Assembly: GCA_043228905.1 (NCBI GenBank)
Contig: JBHGNT010000012.1
Span: 9,424,001 to 9,488,000, forward strand
Direction of reading: 5' to 3'
Length of the DNA: 64,000 nucleotides
Source of the DNA: Azolla caroliniana
Taxonomy: Eukaryota > Polypodiophyta
Shown here: positions 10,089-20,488 of the stretch, piece after piece
How the letters are laid out: the number at the start of each line of letters is the position of its first letter
Position numbering within the stretch: the stretch's first letter is position 1
Program-made: the position numbers and the translations under genes
The notes under the pieces: model-generated
Databases searched by the model: none
What the model was told of the DNA's origin: nothing
The model's input: the letters and a program-made list of their open reading frames with translations, nothing else

Positions 10089-11312
10089 AACCGCACATCC
10101 ACTGGTATGCGCCAAAATTAGACTCTTGCCGGAGAAGACTGGCCCACGCTTATCCTTCGTCTTCTTGATCAACATCCGTTCCGAGCGAGTCGTTGTCGCT
10201 ATCCAGGTCATCCGTGTCCGGTTCAGCCTGATGCCGCTTTTTGAAAGCTTTGATCCTTTTCCACGCCACCGGTACCGCCATCCTTATCCCGTCGAGCTCC
10301 GCAAGATGGTAGGTCCCATTGTCGTTGGTGCTTGTCACCACATAAGTCCCGAACCACCTTCTTGCAAACTTCCGCATTGCCCTGTCCTAGTTGTCGAGGT
10401 TGTTGTCATACACTAGAACCCAGTCGCCTTCTTCGATCTTCTTCGGTCTCAGTCGATGAGTTCGGTCGAACCGTCCTTTGTTCTTTACCCTCGCCACCCG
10501 TAGCTTCTCCGCGGCTCGGTCCACATCCTCCGGTCTTCGCTCAACTACCGAATCCATGCCACTAACAGCTCCTCCCTGCTCATCTCGTCTTTCCAATCCA
10601 CTGTGGCCCATGAGGAGATTGTCTACTTCGTTGGCATGATCGGCTTCTGCCCGTACATTAGCTCTACCGGCATGAACCCGGTTACCAAACTATGCGTAGT
10701 TCGGTCCGCCCACAACACATACGGTAAGAGCCGCGGCCAATTCCCGACTTGGCCTCCACACGCCCATACTAACGCATTGACGATCGGCCCGTGTCCTCGC
10801 TCCACCTTCCCGCTAGACTCCGGATTGTACGCTATGATTAGCGAGAGTTTAATCCGTAGCCGGTCAAACAGCTCTTCCGCCTCTTGCGCGTCCAATTCTC
10901 TGCGGTCGGCCATGATCTTACCTACGCACCCGTACCGGCATACCACTTCTTCGATCAAAAATCGGCACACGGCCACGGTCGTTTTGTTCTGCAATGCTCG
11001 GCCTTCCACCTGGTTCGTCATGTCCTCCCGAGCCAGCACCAGATACCGCATTTGCCCTACCCCCATCGGCATCGTCACCAGATCCACTATCCACTTAAAG
11101 TGGACGGTCGGAGGGTAGTTCGGGTGAAGCTCGTCCCGATGTCGGACTATGGAGGGCACTTGAGAGCTTTCGCAAGTCGTCACGAACCGATGCACGTCTC
11201 GGTATAGTCCTGGCTACCAGTACTTCCCCTTTAGCTTCTCAAACTCTCGTGGTATGCCGTTAGCAATGTTAGGAAACAGGTCCCTCCAGATGGGAAGTTA
11301 GAAGAACAGTAT
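10089..11312 (-). pseudogene. GyD integrase
   Basis: The minus strand encodes a gypsy integrase: a core with TVHFKWIVDLVTMPMG, VCRYGCVGKIMADR, and AYNPESSGKVERGHGPIVNA, then WADRTTHSLVTGFMPVEL, and a C-terminal chromodomain-free tail with FARRWFGTYVV and YHLAELDG. Acidic residues of the DDE triad are visible as D in IVDLV, D in MADR and E in KVERGH. After the core the frame is broken several times (a stop near 10623, then frame changes), so this copy cannot make a working enzyme. Confidence 0.75.
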
Positions 11313-11760
11313 TGATGAGCAAACTCAGCTACGGAAGACCCGGTGAGAACCGGATGGCAAGTACCCGGCTACCGAGATCCGGATGTTGCAGACCCGGTGA
11401 GAACCGCAGGACGAGTACCCGACAAGCACCGAATGATGCAGGCCCAGTGAGGAGTGCTCACAGGATGAAGAGACATATTCGTAAATATGTTTCTGAGAGT
11501 CCATCGTGGCTATATTTGTAAATAGCCGAAAAGTGATATTAGTATAAATATGACTTAGGGCAAACTTTAGATGTGTGTGGTTGACATTCTTGTTGGCGCA
11601 AGATTAGAGCGTGCAACTGTGTACAGAGAGAGTGAGAGAGAGGAAGAGGTCGTTGCCTCTGATTGTAACCACCGCCTGTGGCGAAGATAGCAAGCTCAAG
11701 GTCGTGGCCTCAGTGCTTTCTTATTGTACATTCTGACATAGTGATAGTTTGCGGTCGTGG
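11313..11760 (+). repeat. CoB LTR fragment inserted in GyD
   Basis: Shares with 5198-5719 the LTR start TGATG, 'gagacatat..gtaaatatgttt', 'ggctatatttgtaaatagcc', the 'agtataaatatgact' TATA region, a GA-rich run and 'tagtgatagttt'. It lacks the last 150 bp or so. GyD coding sequence lies on both sides. Confidence 0.75.
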
Positions 11761-13024
11761 CTTCCTGTTCCTCTTTCTTCACCACCACTCGGAGTGGGAT
11801 GTCGTTTCTCTTCTTTGGATGCTTCCATACGCTCCCGTCCTGTAGGAAGAATCGGTACGCTTTTTTCCGAATCCGATTCCTTCGTCCACGCCGCGTCTGA
11901 TGTCATTGCCTTTAGGAACCCGCCGATCTGGAGCTACTCCCCGTCATACTTGGTCTCGTCGAATTCGTTAAGTGCCGGAGTGCTCCCCTTTCTTGTTGTT
12001 ATGTAAGCCACCTTGAAGAAGTCCACGCCGACTTCCTCGTCCTCCAAAACCATGTCGTCCTCGTCATCAACCTCGCTCACGAAAGCATGTCGGCCATGGA
12101 AATGTCCTTTCCGGAAATGTGTCGTATTTCCGGATTAAGGGACTTGATGTACGCTATCCACCTGAGCATTGCCAGGTCCGGTATCGTGCATCCGGAAACC
12201 ATGCTGAGAATCGGCAGGCAGTCCGTCTCGATTATCACCTCTGTTCTGATTAGGTAGTCTTTCTTGGCCTTGACCGCCAAAACGATACCCCAGAGTTCGC
12301 GTTTAACCTGGGCGTATCCTCGTTTTCGCTCATTGAGGACTTTTGCGCCAAACCAGATGGGGAACCTCGCGCCATCGTCATCCTCTTGGTTGATCACCCA
12401 TCCGATCCCGGTCGGACTCATGTCTACGGTCATGTAAATCGGAGTGTCTTTGCCGTAGACAGCCTTTCGGAGCGCTGGTGCCGCAGCAAGTGCTTCTTTC
12501 ATCTCCCGCACCGACTCCGTATGCTCATCTCCCCACTTGAATTTACGCCCTTTCTTCAGCAACCCATAGGGCGGCTCCGCAACGTGGGCGTAATGCGGGA
12601 TCCAGATATGGGTGAACGCACATGCTCCCAAGAATCTCAGAACCTCCATAACCGAATTGCAGTCTTGCTTCATCGCGGAGATGGCCTACACCTTGGCCGG
12701 AGACGGTTTCCGACCGTATGGCCCGCATAGGTGTCCGACGACCATGATCTCTGATTGCCCGAAGGTGGATTTTACCCCGGAGAAGGTGAGCTTCGTGCCT
12801 TCTAGTCTTTGCAGTACCTTCTCGCAGTCATCGACGTGAGCCGCCACGAATTTCCGACATCCGTCTGGTCTGATTGTCTTGTCCTTTTCCTCCACCGGGC
12901 ATCCTTTGATTGGGATGCCATCTAAGAATGGCATGGTGATGCTCGAGATACAATCCCTCAGCACTTTGTTCATTGCGTTCACCATGTGGGCTACTGAGTT
13001 CATCCCTCCTTGCGGGAGGGTACA
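11761..13024 (-). pseudogene. GyD reverse transcriptase C-terminus and RNase H
   Basis: From 13024 downward: RT motif TLPQGGMNSVAHMVNAMNKV, then ITMPFLDGIPIKGC, where the FLDD catalytic box reads FLDG, and a thumb region with LTFSGVKSTFGQSEI. A frame change near 12,690 leads into the connection/RNase H part: VLRFLGACAFTHIWIPHYA, IYMTVDMSPTGIGWVI (RNase H first Asp), KVLNERKRGYAQVKRELWG (Glu) and IETDCLPIL (Asp). The 5' part is missing. Dead copy. Confidence 0.75.
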
Positions 13025-15742
13025 CATCCCAATTATGCCGCCAAAGTCAAGGAGGAAATCGACAAACTGTTAAGAGTTGGCTTTATCCGTCCGGTAAAGA
13101 AAGCGACATGGCTGAGCCCAATCATAGTCGTACCGAAGAAGAACGGAAAAATTCGAGTTTGCGTGGACTACCGGAAACTCAATGCGGCTATGGTAACGGA
13201 TGCGTTTCCACTTCCGTTCACAGATGGAGTGTTGGATGCCGTCACCGGCCATGAGGTCTATAGCTTCCTAGACGGATTCAACGGGTATAATCAGATCCGG
13301 ATGCACCCCGAAGACCAAGAGAAAACGGCATTCGTCACCGAATGGGGGGTCTTTGTGGCCGTGGTGATGATGTTCGGACTCAAAACGGCACCGACAACAT
13401 TTCAACGAATCATCATGGAAATCTTTGGTGAATATATACCGGCTTTTATGCAGGTTTTCCTTGACGATTTCGCCGTCTATAGCCGGGAGGAGGACCATTT
13501 TCAGCACCTCCGTCTTTGTCTAGAAAAGTGTAGAGCGTACTGGCTAAGCTTGAATCCGGCAAAGTGTGTATTTGGCGTGTCCAGTGGAACTTTATTAGGA
13601 CATATTGTGAGCCAGGAAGGTATTGCAGTCGACCCGGACAAAGTGAAAGCCATATTAGAAGCACCGGCGCCGGCAACGGCAAAGGCATTAAGCCGGTTCT
13701 TAGGCTAGATCCGGTGGCACAGCCGGATGCTCCGATACTTGGCCGACCTGGCTACACCGTTGCATGCCGCCGTACATCGGACACCATTCCAGTGGACCGA
13801 CACTGAGGATAGGGCGTATAAGGCCCTCAAGGTACTATTGTCGCAGGCACCGGTAGTGCAGCCTCCGGATTGGAGTAAAGAATTTCACGTGTTCATGGAC
13901 GCCTCCGACATCGCAATCGGAAGCGTACTAATGCAGCTTACAGATCCAAAGTGGTACCGGCTAGTGTACTATGCCAGCCGGAAGCTATCCCAAGCAGAAC
14001 AGAACTACTCTACTACGGAACGGGAAGCTCTAGGGATGATCTACAGTGTGACAAAGTTTCGGCATTATTTGTTGGGAAGGAAATTTTCCTTCCATGTAGA
14101 TCATTCGGCACTCCTTTACCTGGTGTCCAAAGCGTCACTCACCGGCAAATTGGCCCGGTGAACCTTACTGTTACAGGAGTTCAAGTTTGAAATATTCCAC
14201 CGACCCGGTATACAGCATGTCGTGGCGGATTACTTAAGCCGATTAGAGTCCGGAGAGACGGGTGACGGAGTAGCGGATGAGTTTCCGGATGCAGAGCTGT
14301 TTCGAGTCACTACAGAGACGGCAGCAGATGAGACGGTGGCACAGGAAGACAAATGGCTCACAAATATGCACCAGTTTCTGAGCACAGAATTGCCTCCGGA
14401 AGAGATGAACCAGGACGAACGGAAACGCCTGGCGGTGCAAAGCCGACATTTCTGCTTACTGCAAGACACATTGTACCACAAGGGCACAGACGGCATATGG
14501 AGACGGGCGGTGCGCAACGATGAAAAGGAACTGATACTGAGGGAAGCCCACTGCGGAGTTGCCAGCGGTCACTATGCCGGAGATGCGACGGCCAGAAAAA
14601 TATGGCAAAGTGGCCTATGGTGGCCAACGACATTAAGAGATGCAATACGGTACGCAAAAGAATGTGACCTACGCCAGAGAATGGGCCAGCCAACGGAGCA
14701 AGCTCGTATGCCACACCAGCCGGTACTACCACTCGAGCCATTCCAAAAGTGGGGACTGGAGTTTGTAGGACCGTTCAAGCCACCGGCAATGAGAACGGGT
14801 AATCGGTACGTTATCGTTGCTACGGATTACTGCACGAAATGGGTGGAGGCCAAAGCTTTACGAGATAACACCGTTGCGTCAACGGCGAAGTTTCTATATG
14901 AGTACATCTGGTGCCGTTACGGATGCCCAATTGAATTAATAAGTGACCAAGGGGGGCACTTTCTCGGACAAGTAGTGGAAAGCCTAACGACCTTCTATGC
15001 CGTGGTCCAGAAACGAAGCACACCTTACTATCCACAGGCGAACAGTTTAGCGGACTCAACAAACAAGACGCTCCAGAATATCCTCCGGAAGATCGTCAAC
15101 GAAAACCGGACGGATTGGGACACAAAGCTACATAGCGCGCTTTGGGCATACCGGACGGCATACAAAACGAGCATCCGAACAACACCGTTCCGGTTAGCGT
15201 TCAGACTAGAGGCGGTCATGCCGGTAGAATTCCAAGTACCTAGCTTACGGATCCAGCTACGGGAACGGTTGAACGAGAAGGAGTCGGAGACAATAAGGTT
15301 GACAACGCTGTGTGAGCTCGAGGAACAACGATTGGCCAACATCCTACATTTAGAATTGGAGCAACGGCGACAGAAAGCATTTGTCGACCGACACAGGAAA
15401 GGGAATGAAAAAATGTTCGCAATCGGCAAACCAGTGTTAGTATTCCAAACCAGGATGGGCAAGATGCCGGGTAAACTATAGTTTAGATGGACCGGACCGT
15501 ATTGGCTAACACGGGAGTATAATGGGTCCTACCAGTTAGGGACACTTGCCGGCGAAGTGCTAGGCAAATGGGTCAATGGATTCCGGTTGAAGGCATATAG
15601 AGGACCGATGCCTAAGAACCCATTTGAGCAAAGGACCGACACCAGTGAGGGAAATGGCAACCACCAAGACGGCAGAGAAGGCGACCCGGTAACTGGGGAG
15701 AATGAGGCCGGTAAGGGTCCGAGAGGACCAACGGACAAGTGA
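13025..15742 (+). pseudogene. GyA copy 2 pol: RT, RNase H and integrase with three nonsense codons
   Basis: One continuous frame with stops at 13706 (TAG in place of Gln), 14159 (TGA in place of Trp) and 15479 (TAG). RT keeps the catalytic box FLDDF in FMQVFLDDFAVYS. RNase H shows FHVFMDASDIAIGS and STTEREALGMIYSV. Integrase has the HHCC zinc region but the catalytic residues are altered: GLEFVGPF has Glu for Asp and NSLADSTNK has Asp for Glu, while ISDQGGHF is kept. Clearly inactive. It ends in GKGPRGPTDK, as the complete copy ends in GPKRPTDV. Confidence 0.9.
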
Positions 15743-15903
15743 CGTCACACTAATAATAATAATAACTAAAAAATAAATAAATAATAAGAAAAAACAATCA
15801 TGCAAAAGCGAGGAATGAAAGGATGAAAGAGCGAGGAGCGAAAAGGTACGTAGTGGGCATTTAAAGCGCCACCACAGGACATAATGCTATTTTAGTACAC
15901 GAC
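15743..15903 (+). other. A-rich spacer between pol and orfA
   Basis: Starts with ATAATAATAATAAC and AAATAAATAAATAATAAG runs, then 'gcgaaaaggtacgtagtggg' and CATTTAAAGC, which also occur upstream of orfA in the complete GyA copy (near 23390). The equivalent place in that copy holds a run of 38 A. The conserved TTTAAA could be a promoter for the 3' module; that is inference. Confidence 0.5.
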
Positions 15904-16689
15904 ATGCACACACTCGAAAAAGGCGCCAGAATGCATAGACAAAAACCACTGCGTGTAGAGACCCTCTACTTTCGTGAACCCAGGAGCACAGAAGCACCAA
16001 GACGCTGCAAGATCATCAGACGAGAACCTGCGCATAGAGAACCCCCGCCTTCTGAACTCTCTCTTTCTCAACCTCACTCTCATCACCATCCAACCTCGCC
16101 ACCGCCATCTGACCTCGACACAGACATGGACCTGCAAACGCTGTTGGAAGCCGCCAAGACATGGCTAAAGCAACACGGGCTCGAGGGCTTCTTGATGATG
16201 ATGGAAGTACCGCCACACAAAGAAGCCGACAAAGTGATCAAAGAAATCGATACAGAGGTCATAACGGCAGAGGTGATTCGAGCGTTAACAGGCCTTCCGG
16301 AGGGAGGCATACTCACGATCGACAATCCAACCCCGGAGCAACTCATCAGGTATTTTGGTGAGTACTCTCTAGCCAGCAAGGGCTACCGGACACAGGGCGG
16401 CGGAGATACGTTGTTCCGCGAAATTGCTTGTGTGCTCCATGAATACGGCCACGTGTACCCTAGACCCCCTGTCATGCCGCAAAACCGGGCAGGGATGATC
16501 ATTGCCACCTATGAAGGGATCAAGGTGGATTGGCCGGTATTGATCGCAGACGGGTTGTGTGCGGCCATCGAGATCGTCAGAGGCAAAGACGGCAAAGAAG
16601 GCCGAGACGGACGGAGGATATGGCACGCCGTAATGCAGTGGCTCACCTTGCTTGTGCCACCCGTCCAGCCCGTCCAGCCCAAGAAGTGA
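15904..16689 (+). CDS. GyA copy 2 orfA, conserved protein of unknown function
   Basis: 261 codons from an ATG that aligns with the ATG of the complete copy (MHTLEKGA here, MLEKGA there). Residues 1-75 are basic and Ser/Pro/His-rich. From about 76 a compact, probably helical domain follows: TWLKQHGLEGFL, IRALTGLPEGG, EQLIRYFGEYSLASKGYRT, FREIACVLHEYGHVYPRPP, MPQNRAGMIIATYEG, VDWPVLIADGLCAAIEI. These motifs are kept in the distant GyC copy (31610-32512), showing past protein-level selection. No known family recognised. It ends in TGA (16687-16689), after which the same frame continues as orfB. Confidence 0.8.
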   Translation: MHTLEKGARMHRQKPLRVETLYFREPRSTEAPRRCKIIRREPAHREPPPSELSLSQPHSHHHPTSPPPSDLDTDMDLQTLLEAAKTWLKQHGLEGFLMMMEVPPHKEADKVIKEIDTEVITAEVIRALTGLPEGGILTIDNPTPEQLIRYFGEYSLASKGYRTQGGGDTLFREIACVLHEYGHVYPRPPVMPQNRAGMIIATYEGIKVDWPVLIADGLCAAIEIVRGKDGKEGRDGRRIWHAVMQWLTLLVPPVQPVQPKK

Positions 16690-18699
16690 GGAAGAGTGGC
16701 GGACGGCACCCCAAAGACGGCTTCCAAACGACAACAGTTGTTGGCCTCTAAGGCCACTAAGGGAAAGGCGGCGGATGCAGAACAGGCGGCAGCAGGAAGC
16801 GGCAGCCGGAAGCGCCCAACAGAGGCGCAAGAGGAACCACCGGCACGGCCCGTAAAGGTCACACTCCGCCGACCGGTGAATAGAGAAGCGGACCCCTTGG
16901 CGGCAAAACTCAATGCCGGAGCTCAGGAGGAGGAAATAGAGGAGGAGCCCACGGAGCACCTCCAGCGACGGTCGTTGGCAAGGACCGTTGAGACAGCCGG
17001 GAAACGTTCGGACCCTCAGACGGAGGGAACACCAGCTCTCCTTAGTGAGACTCCCACGCCAAGGAAGGAACCGGAACCAGTGCATATGGCACCGGAAACA
17101 GAAGCCCCGACACCACCGGCAACACCGGCAAGTCCCATCCCGCCAGAGCCGGAAAGGTCAATGCAGCCTCCCTCGGTCAGCCAAGAAGAAGCGCAAGGGG
17201 AACCAGGACAGCAGGGTGGTCCACGGGCAGAAACGGAACTGCAACTCGGCGCAACCAGGTGGGACCACCCCTCTACAAGTGAGCCCATCTGTCAAACCTC
17301 CGTGCAAGCACAACAAGGGACCGGTAGCCTGTGCCTCCGGTGGATAGGCGAACAGATAGCTGGAGCAGTGGGGTATATTGAGGTAGAAGAAAGAGCGCAA
17401 AGCGAACAGTTGCTCGTCACAACCGAACAACTAGAGACGGCCCGGTCCAGAATCCGGTGCCTTGAAAAAGACTTGGATCAGGTCACGACAAAGATAACCA
17501 AAATGGCCTTAACGGCAACACAGATCCAATCACCGGTGACTCCGGTAAGAGTACAGAATAAAGAAACGGAACGACCTGTACATAGCAATAAGACCCCGGC
17601 AACGGAAACCGTTCCGGCGAGAGAGGCAGCGCAAGCCCAGGAGCTTGCGGAATTGAGAGATGAACTTGCCGCACAAGAAGCGCTAAGGAGCCGTGAACGA
17701 GAATTGAAGACGGCGGCCGAAGCCGAATTAAAGAAGACTGCTGAGAACCTCCGCCGGGCAGAGGAGAGCCTCCGGAAAGGCCATCAAGCGTACGACCGGC
17801 TAAAGGAGGAGAAAGACAAAGTGCTCCAGGAAAAAGACAAGCTGCGGAAAACGGCGGAAACAGAGATTGAACGGCTAAAGGAAGAGCTCCGTCAGTAGAA
17901 GGACCGCGAGGACTGGGCCCGTCGTCAGATCAACGCACGGTTCAAGCAAAAGACGGATGATTTTGAGCACCTGCACCGGGACTACAAACGGCTGGAAACG
18001 GAGCATAAAGAACGGATGGCCGAGCTCCAGCAAGCAGTTGATTGGGCCGCGATGGCGATCGCCGACGAACGGGCGGAAAATACAAGACGCTTGGACGAGG
18101 CGGAGAAGGTCCGGATGGAGCTCCAGAGGTAGCAGCAGGAAGACAAAGAGAGAGCATCAACAGTATTGCAGAAATTACAAAGCACATATCAAAGGCAATT
18201 GACACATTACAAGGCGCAGGCGGAGGACAACATCAAAATCATCAAACAACTGAAGGAGGAACGGCAAGCGGCGGAAACCAAATCGCAATTGGGAACGAGC
18301 CGGATTCAGTCCATCCTCCGGGCGCAGGTCAGGCAGCTCGTAGCTCAGCTAGACGATGATAGGCTGGACGCTCAAATCCAATTTGAAAGCTACGAGCGGT
18401 CCCGGGTGCGGGAAGAAAAAGCACAAGAAGCGGCAACGGTTAACCTTAGTGATGAGGAACCGTCGCCGGCTGAGGGCCAGCCGAGTACCAGTCAACCGGA
18501 GACCACTATGACGCAGGGAGCAACGACGGAGATGCCGGTGTCAGAGCAACAAACGGAGGAGCAGCCGCAGCAGCCACCAACGAACCCGCCGCAGCAAACA
18601 TCAACAGAGCAACAACAACAACAACAACAACAACCACTTCCAGATGAACCATTGGAGCCTCTCGAACAAAGCATTCTGGACATTTTGGACGAAGAATAG
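16690..18699 (+). pseudogene. GyA copy 2 orfB, coiled-coil protein, broken by stops
   Basis: In the same frame as orfA, directly after its stop. Order: a basic nuclear-signal-like start (ASKRQQLLASKATKG, SRKRP), a long Pro/Glu linker, the conserved CLRWIGEQIAGAVGYIEVEE segment, then coiled coil (LRSRERELKTAAEAELKKTA) and a Gln-rich tail ending EPLEQSILDILDEE. Stops at 17896 and near 18130 break the coil. The first in-frame codon after the orfA stop that could start is a GTG (16696); a true ATG comes much later. About 120 codons of the mid-region (the WW-containing segment of the complete copy) are absent near 18330. Confidence 0.8.
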
Positions 18700-18715
18700 C
18701 AAGGGTCGGTTGTGG

Positions 18716-18753
18716 ATTCGACGTACAAGGTACTGTCCCACGGGCATGCCATG
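18716..18753 (+). promoter_or_regulatory. Pre-LTR block of GyA copy 2
   Basis: Sense strand: the hairpin GTAC-AAG-GTAC (18723-18733), then TCCCACGGGCATGCCATG directly before the LTR. It is the reverse complement of the block in the minus-strand elements, with the same 20-nt hairpin-to-LTR distance. Confidence 0.7.
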
Positions 18754-19187
18754 TGTTACCGGCTGGCAAAGGAGTCCTGAGTGGGAAACGGAGAGTTAAT
18801 TAAGTAGTAGGAATGTGGTTGTAATTAAGCTATGAGTGTGGACGGACGGACCGGAAACGGTATGCCGTTCCGGATCCGGACCGATCCCGAACAGGTGCGG
18901 ATGGCACCGTTTTGTAATATAGACCGGAAACCTATTTAAAGGCCCGGATACAATGTAATAGTTAGCGGTTAATTAATGAAAGCTTAAGCGTTGTTATCTC
19001 TCTATGTTAATTGCCGTTCTGTCGTAATTGTTATATCTTACGTGTGTTATGAAAGACGATCCTAATAAGTAACTTAATTAAGTCGGATTAAGCGTTGAAG
19101 TCTAATCCGGTTGCCGTAACACCCTTTGGTGAAGTGTCTCCCGTAGACACCCTGTGTTAGGCCATTGTCCGGCCCTAAGAGTTAACA
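18754..19187 (+). repeat. GyA copy 2 3' LTR
   Basis: 434 bp, TGTTACCGG to GAGTTAACA. It aligns with the LTRs of the complete GyA element in opposite orientation, including the CCTATTTAAAGGCCCGG promoter segment, but is clearly diverged from them. Confidence 0.85.
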
Positions 19188-19202
19188 AGTCTATGGACAA
19201 CA
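19188..19202 (-). repeat. Stub of the GyC 3' LTR
   Basis: On the minus strand TGTTGTCCATAGACT, matching the start of the GyC 5' LTR (TGTTGTCCATAGGCC at 38664). The rest was displaced by GyA copy 2. Confidence 0.75.
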
Positions 19203-19243
19203 CCTGGCATGCCCGTGGTACAGGACTTTGTCCGTCGGACCCA
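19203..19243 (-). promoter_or_regulatory. Pre-LTR block of GyC
   Basis: Plus strand TGGCATGCCCGTGG, then GGAC-TTT-GTCC at 19223-19233, 20 nt from the LTR. Both arms of the stem differ from GyA and still pair. Confidence 0.7.
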
Positions 19244-19334
19244 CGGTTCACAATGTGGAGGAGTAACCATGGATTTGGCAAAACAACACAAATTACAAAA
19301 ATTGGCCGTTCCTACGAGGGCTTACAGGTTGGTT

Positions 19335-20011
19335 TTATTTCTCTTCCAATATACCGAGGATATCCTCGAGGGCGTGGGGTTGGTCTGGCTGCTCGAAAGG
19401 TGGGGTTGGTGATGGAGGTTGTGTTGCCGAGTCGGGGATGGATGTGCCGATGTGTGCGGCCTCCTCTGTTGGGACCGGTTCAGGCAGGGTCGGGGTTAGA
19501 GTCTGTGGCTCCGGTGGGATGTGGAGGTCTGTAGGGGCAGGTTCCTCCAATCTAGCTGCCGTGGTGGGTGGCTCGGGTCCTTGCTCGTTGGTTGTAGGAG
19601 CTCTGTTAAGCTAGGTTGTTAGTCATTCCTCCTCATAAGCTTCGGCTTCGAAGTGAAACACCATAAGATCGTCCTTGAATTGCGCTAAAAGTTGCTCGAT
19701 GGCCGCGGTGTGGGAAGAAGCTGCTAAGGTATGATATTCCTCAGTTAAGTCCTCACGGAGGGTTTGGATGCTGGTGTCATTCATCTTGTAAAACCCTCGG
19801 CCCTCCTTCCGTTGGTTCTCGGCATCCGAGCGTAGTATGTGTAGGTCCGCGGCTTGGGCTGACTACCCCTGCCAGACACGGTCAAGTGTGTCTTTGATCT
19901 TTGTGGTGAATTGCTGGCGATACTTGTTGATTAGTATCTTGATTTTAGTATCGTCCATGCCAATGCTAGTGCGGTGAACTTCCATTGCCTCCCTTGCGGC
20001 CTTGGCTTTTG
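19335..20011 (-). pseudogene. GyC orfB, C-terminal part
   Basis: Continues the reading from 29837 across the GyA insertion. Minus-strand motifs match orfB of GyA: ADLHILRSDAENQRKEG, FYKMNDTSIQTLREDLTEEY, and the acidic end ALEDILGILEEK with a TAA at 19335-19337. Stops occur near 19870 and 19630. The tail is Pro/Glu/Thr-rich rather than Gln-rich. Confidence 0.75.
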
Positions 20012-20016
20012 CTTGG
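20012..20016. repeat. Target-site duplication of GyA, left copy (CTTGG)
   Basis: CTTGG immediately before the LTR at 20017; the partner is at 29832-29836. Confidence 0.9.
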
Positions 20017-20436
20017 TGTTATTCGCTTAGCCGGACAAGGCCTAACACAAGGTGTCACGGAGACACTTCACCAAAGGGTGATTACGGCATAGAATTAAGA
20101 TTCAACGATTACACCAACTTACGTAGGTTACACGATTAGAATGCTTTGGTTAATTACACGCGTAAGATATAACAGTAATTACAGAACGGAAATCAACACA
20201 GAAGTATAAACATCATAAGCTCTATTAATTATCCGCTGTGATTACAATGGGGTCCGGGCCTTTAAATAGGTTTCCGGCCCGTAGTACAAAACGGTGCCTC
20301 TCGCACCTATTCGGGATCCGTCCGGATCTGGAACGGCATACCGTTTCCAGTCCGTCCGTCCACACTATGCTCATTTACAACTATATTTAATTAATTCCTT
20401 CACTCCGTATTTTGGACTCCTTGCTGGCCGGTAACA
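20017..20436 (-). repeat. GyA 3' LTR
   Basis: 420 bp, TGTTATTCG to GGTAACA in plus reading. Mismatches to the other LTR fall at two bases in the 'ccggatctggaac' segment and one in 'cttgctggccgg'. The promoter-like TATTTAAAGG lies on the minus strand near 20265. Confidence 0.95.
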
Positions 20437-20476
20437 CATGGCACGCCCGTGGGACAGTACCTTGTACGTCGAACCC
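20437..20476 (-). promoter_or_regulatory. Pre-LTR block of GyA
   Basis: Plus strand CATGGCACGCCCGTGGGA, then the hairpin GTAC-CTT-GTAC at 20457-20467. It holds the place of a polypurine tract but has no purine run on the sense strand. Confidence 0.75.
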
Positions 20477-20488
20477 TTCTCGGCCCCT

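Larger units (their letters stand above)
9395..13024 (-). mobile_element. GyD: 3' portion of an unrelated Ty3/gypsy family
   Basis: Minus strand: part of RT, RNase H, integrase, a G-rich polypurine tract, then the 3' LTR. Protein motifs differ clearly from GyA-C. It sits inside GyB orfB. The 5' side is cut at 13024, where an oppositely oriented GyA RT begins. A CoB LTR piece is inserted at 11313-11760. Confidence 0.8.
13025..19187 (+). mobile_element. GyA copy 2, lacking LTR, gag and protease at the 5' end
   Basis: Plus strand: RT, RNase H and integrase (13025-15742), A-rich spacer, orfA, orfB, pre-LTR block, 3' LTR ending at 19187. It is a close relative of the complete GyA element at 20017-29831 in the same domain order. 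Its 5' end is an abrupt join to an oppositely oriented GyD RT. Its right end sits 15 bp inside the 3' LTR of GyC, so it is younger than GyC. Confidence 0.9.

Noticed and set aside
16696-17898. orfB of GyA copy 2 as an independent gene starting at 16696
   Set aside because: The codon there is GTG, not ATG, and the frame continues that of orfA. Separate initiation at this point is not supported.
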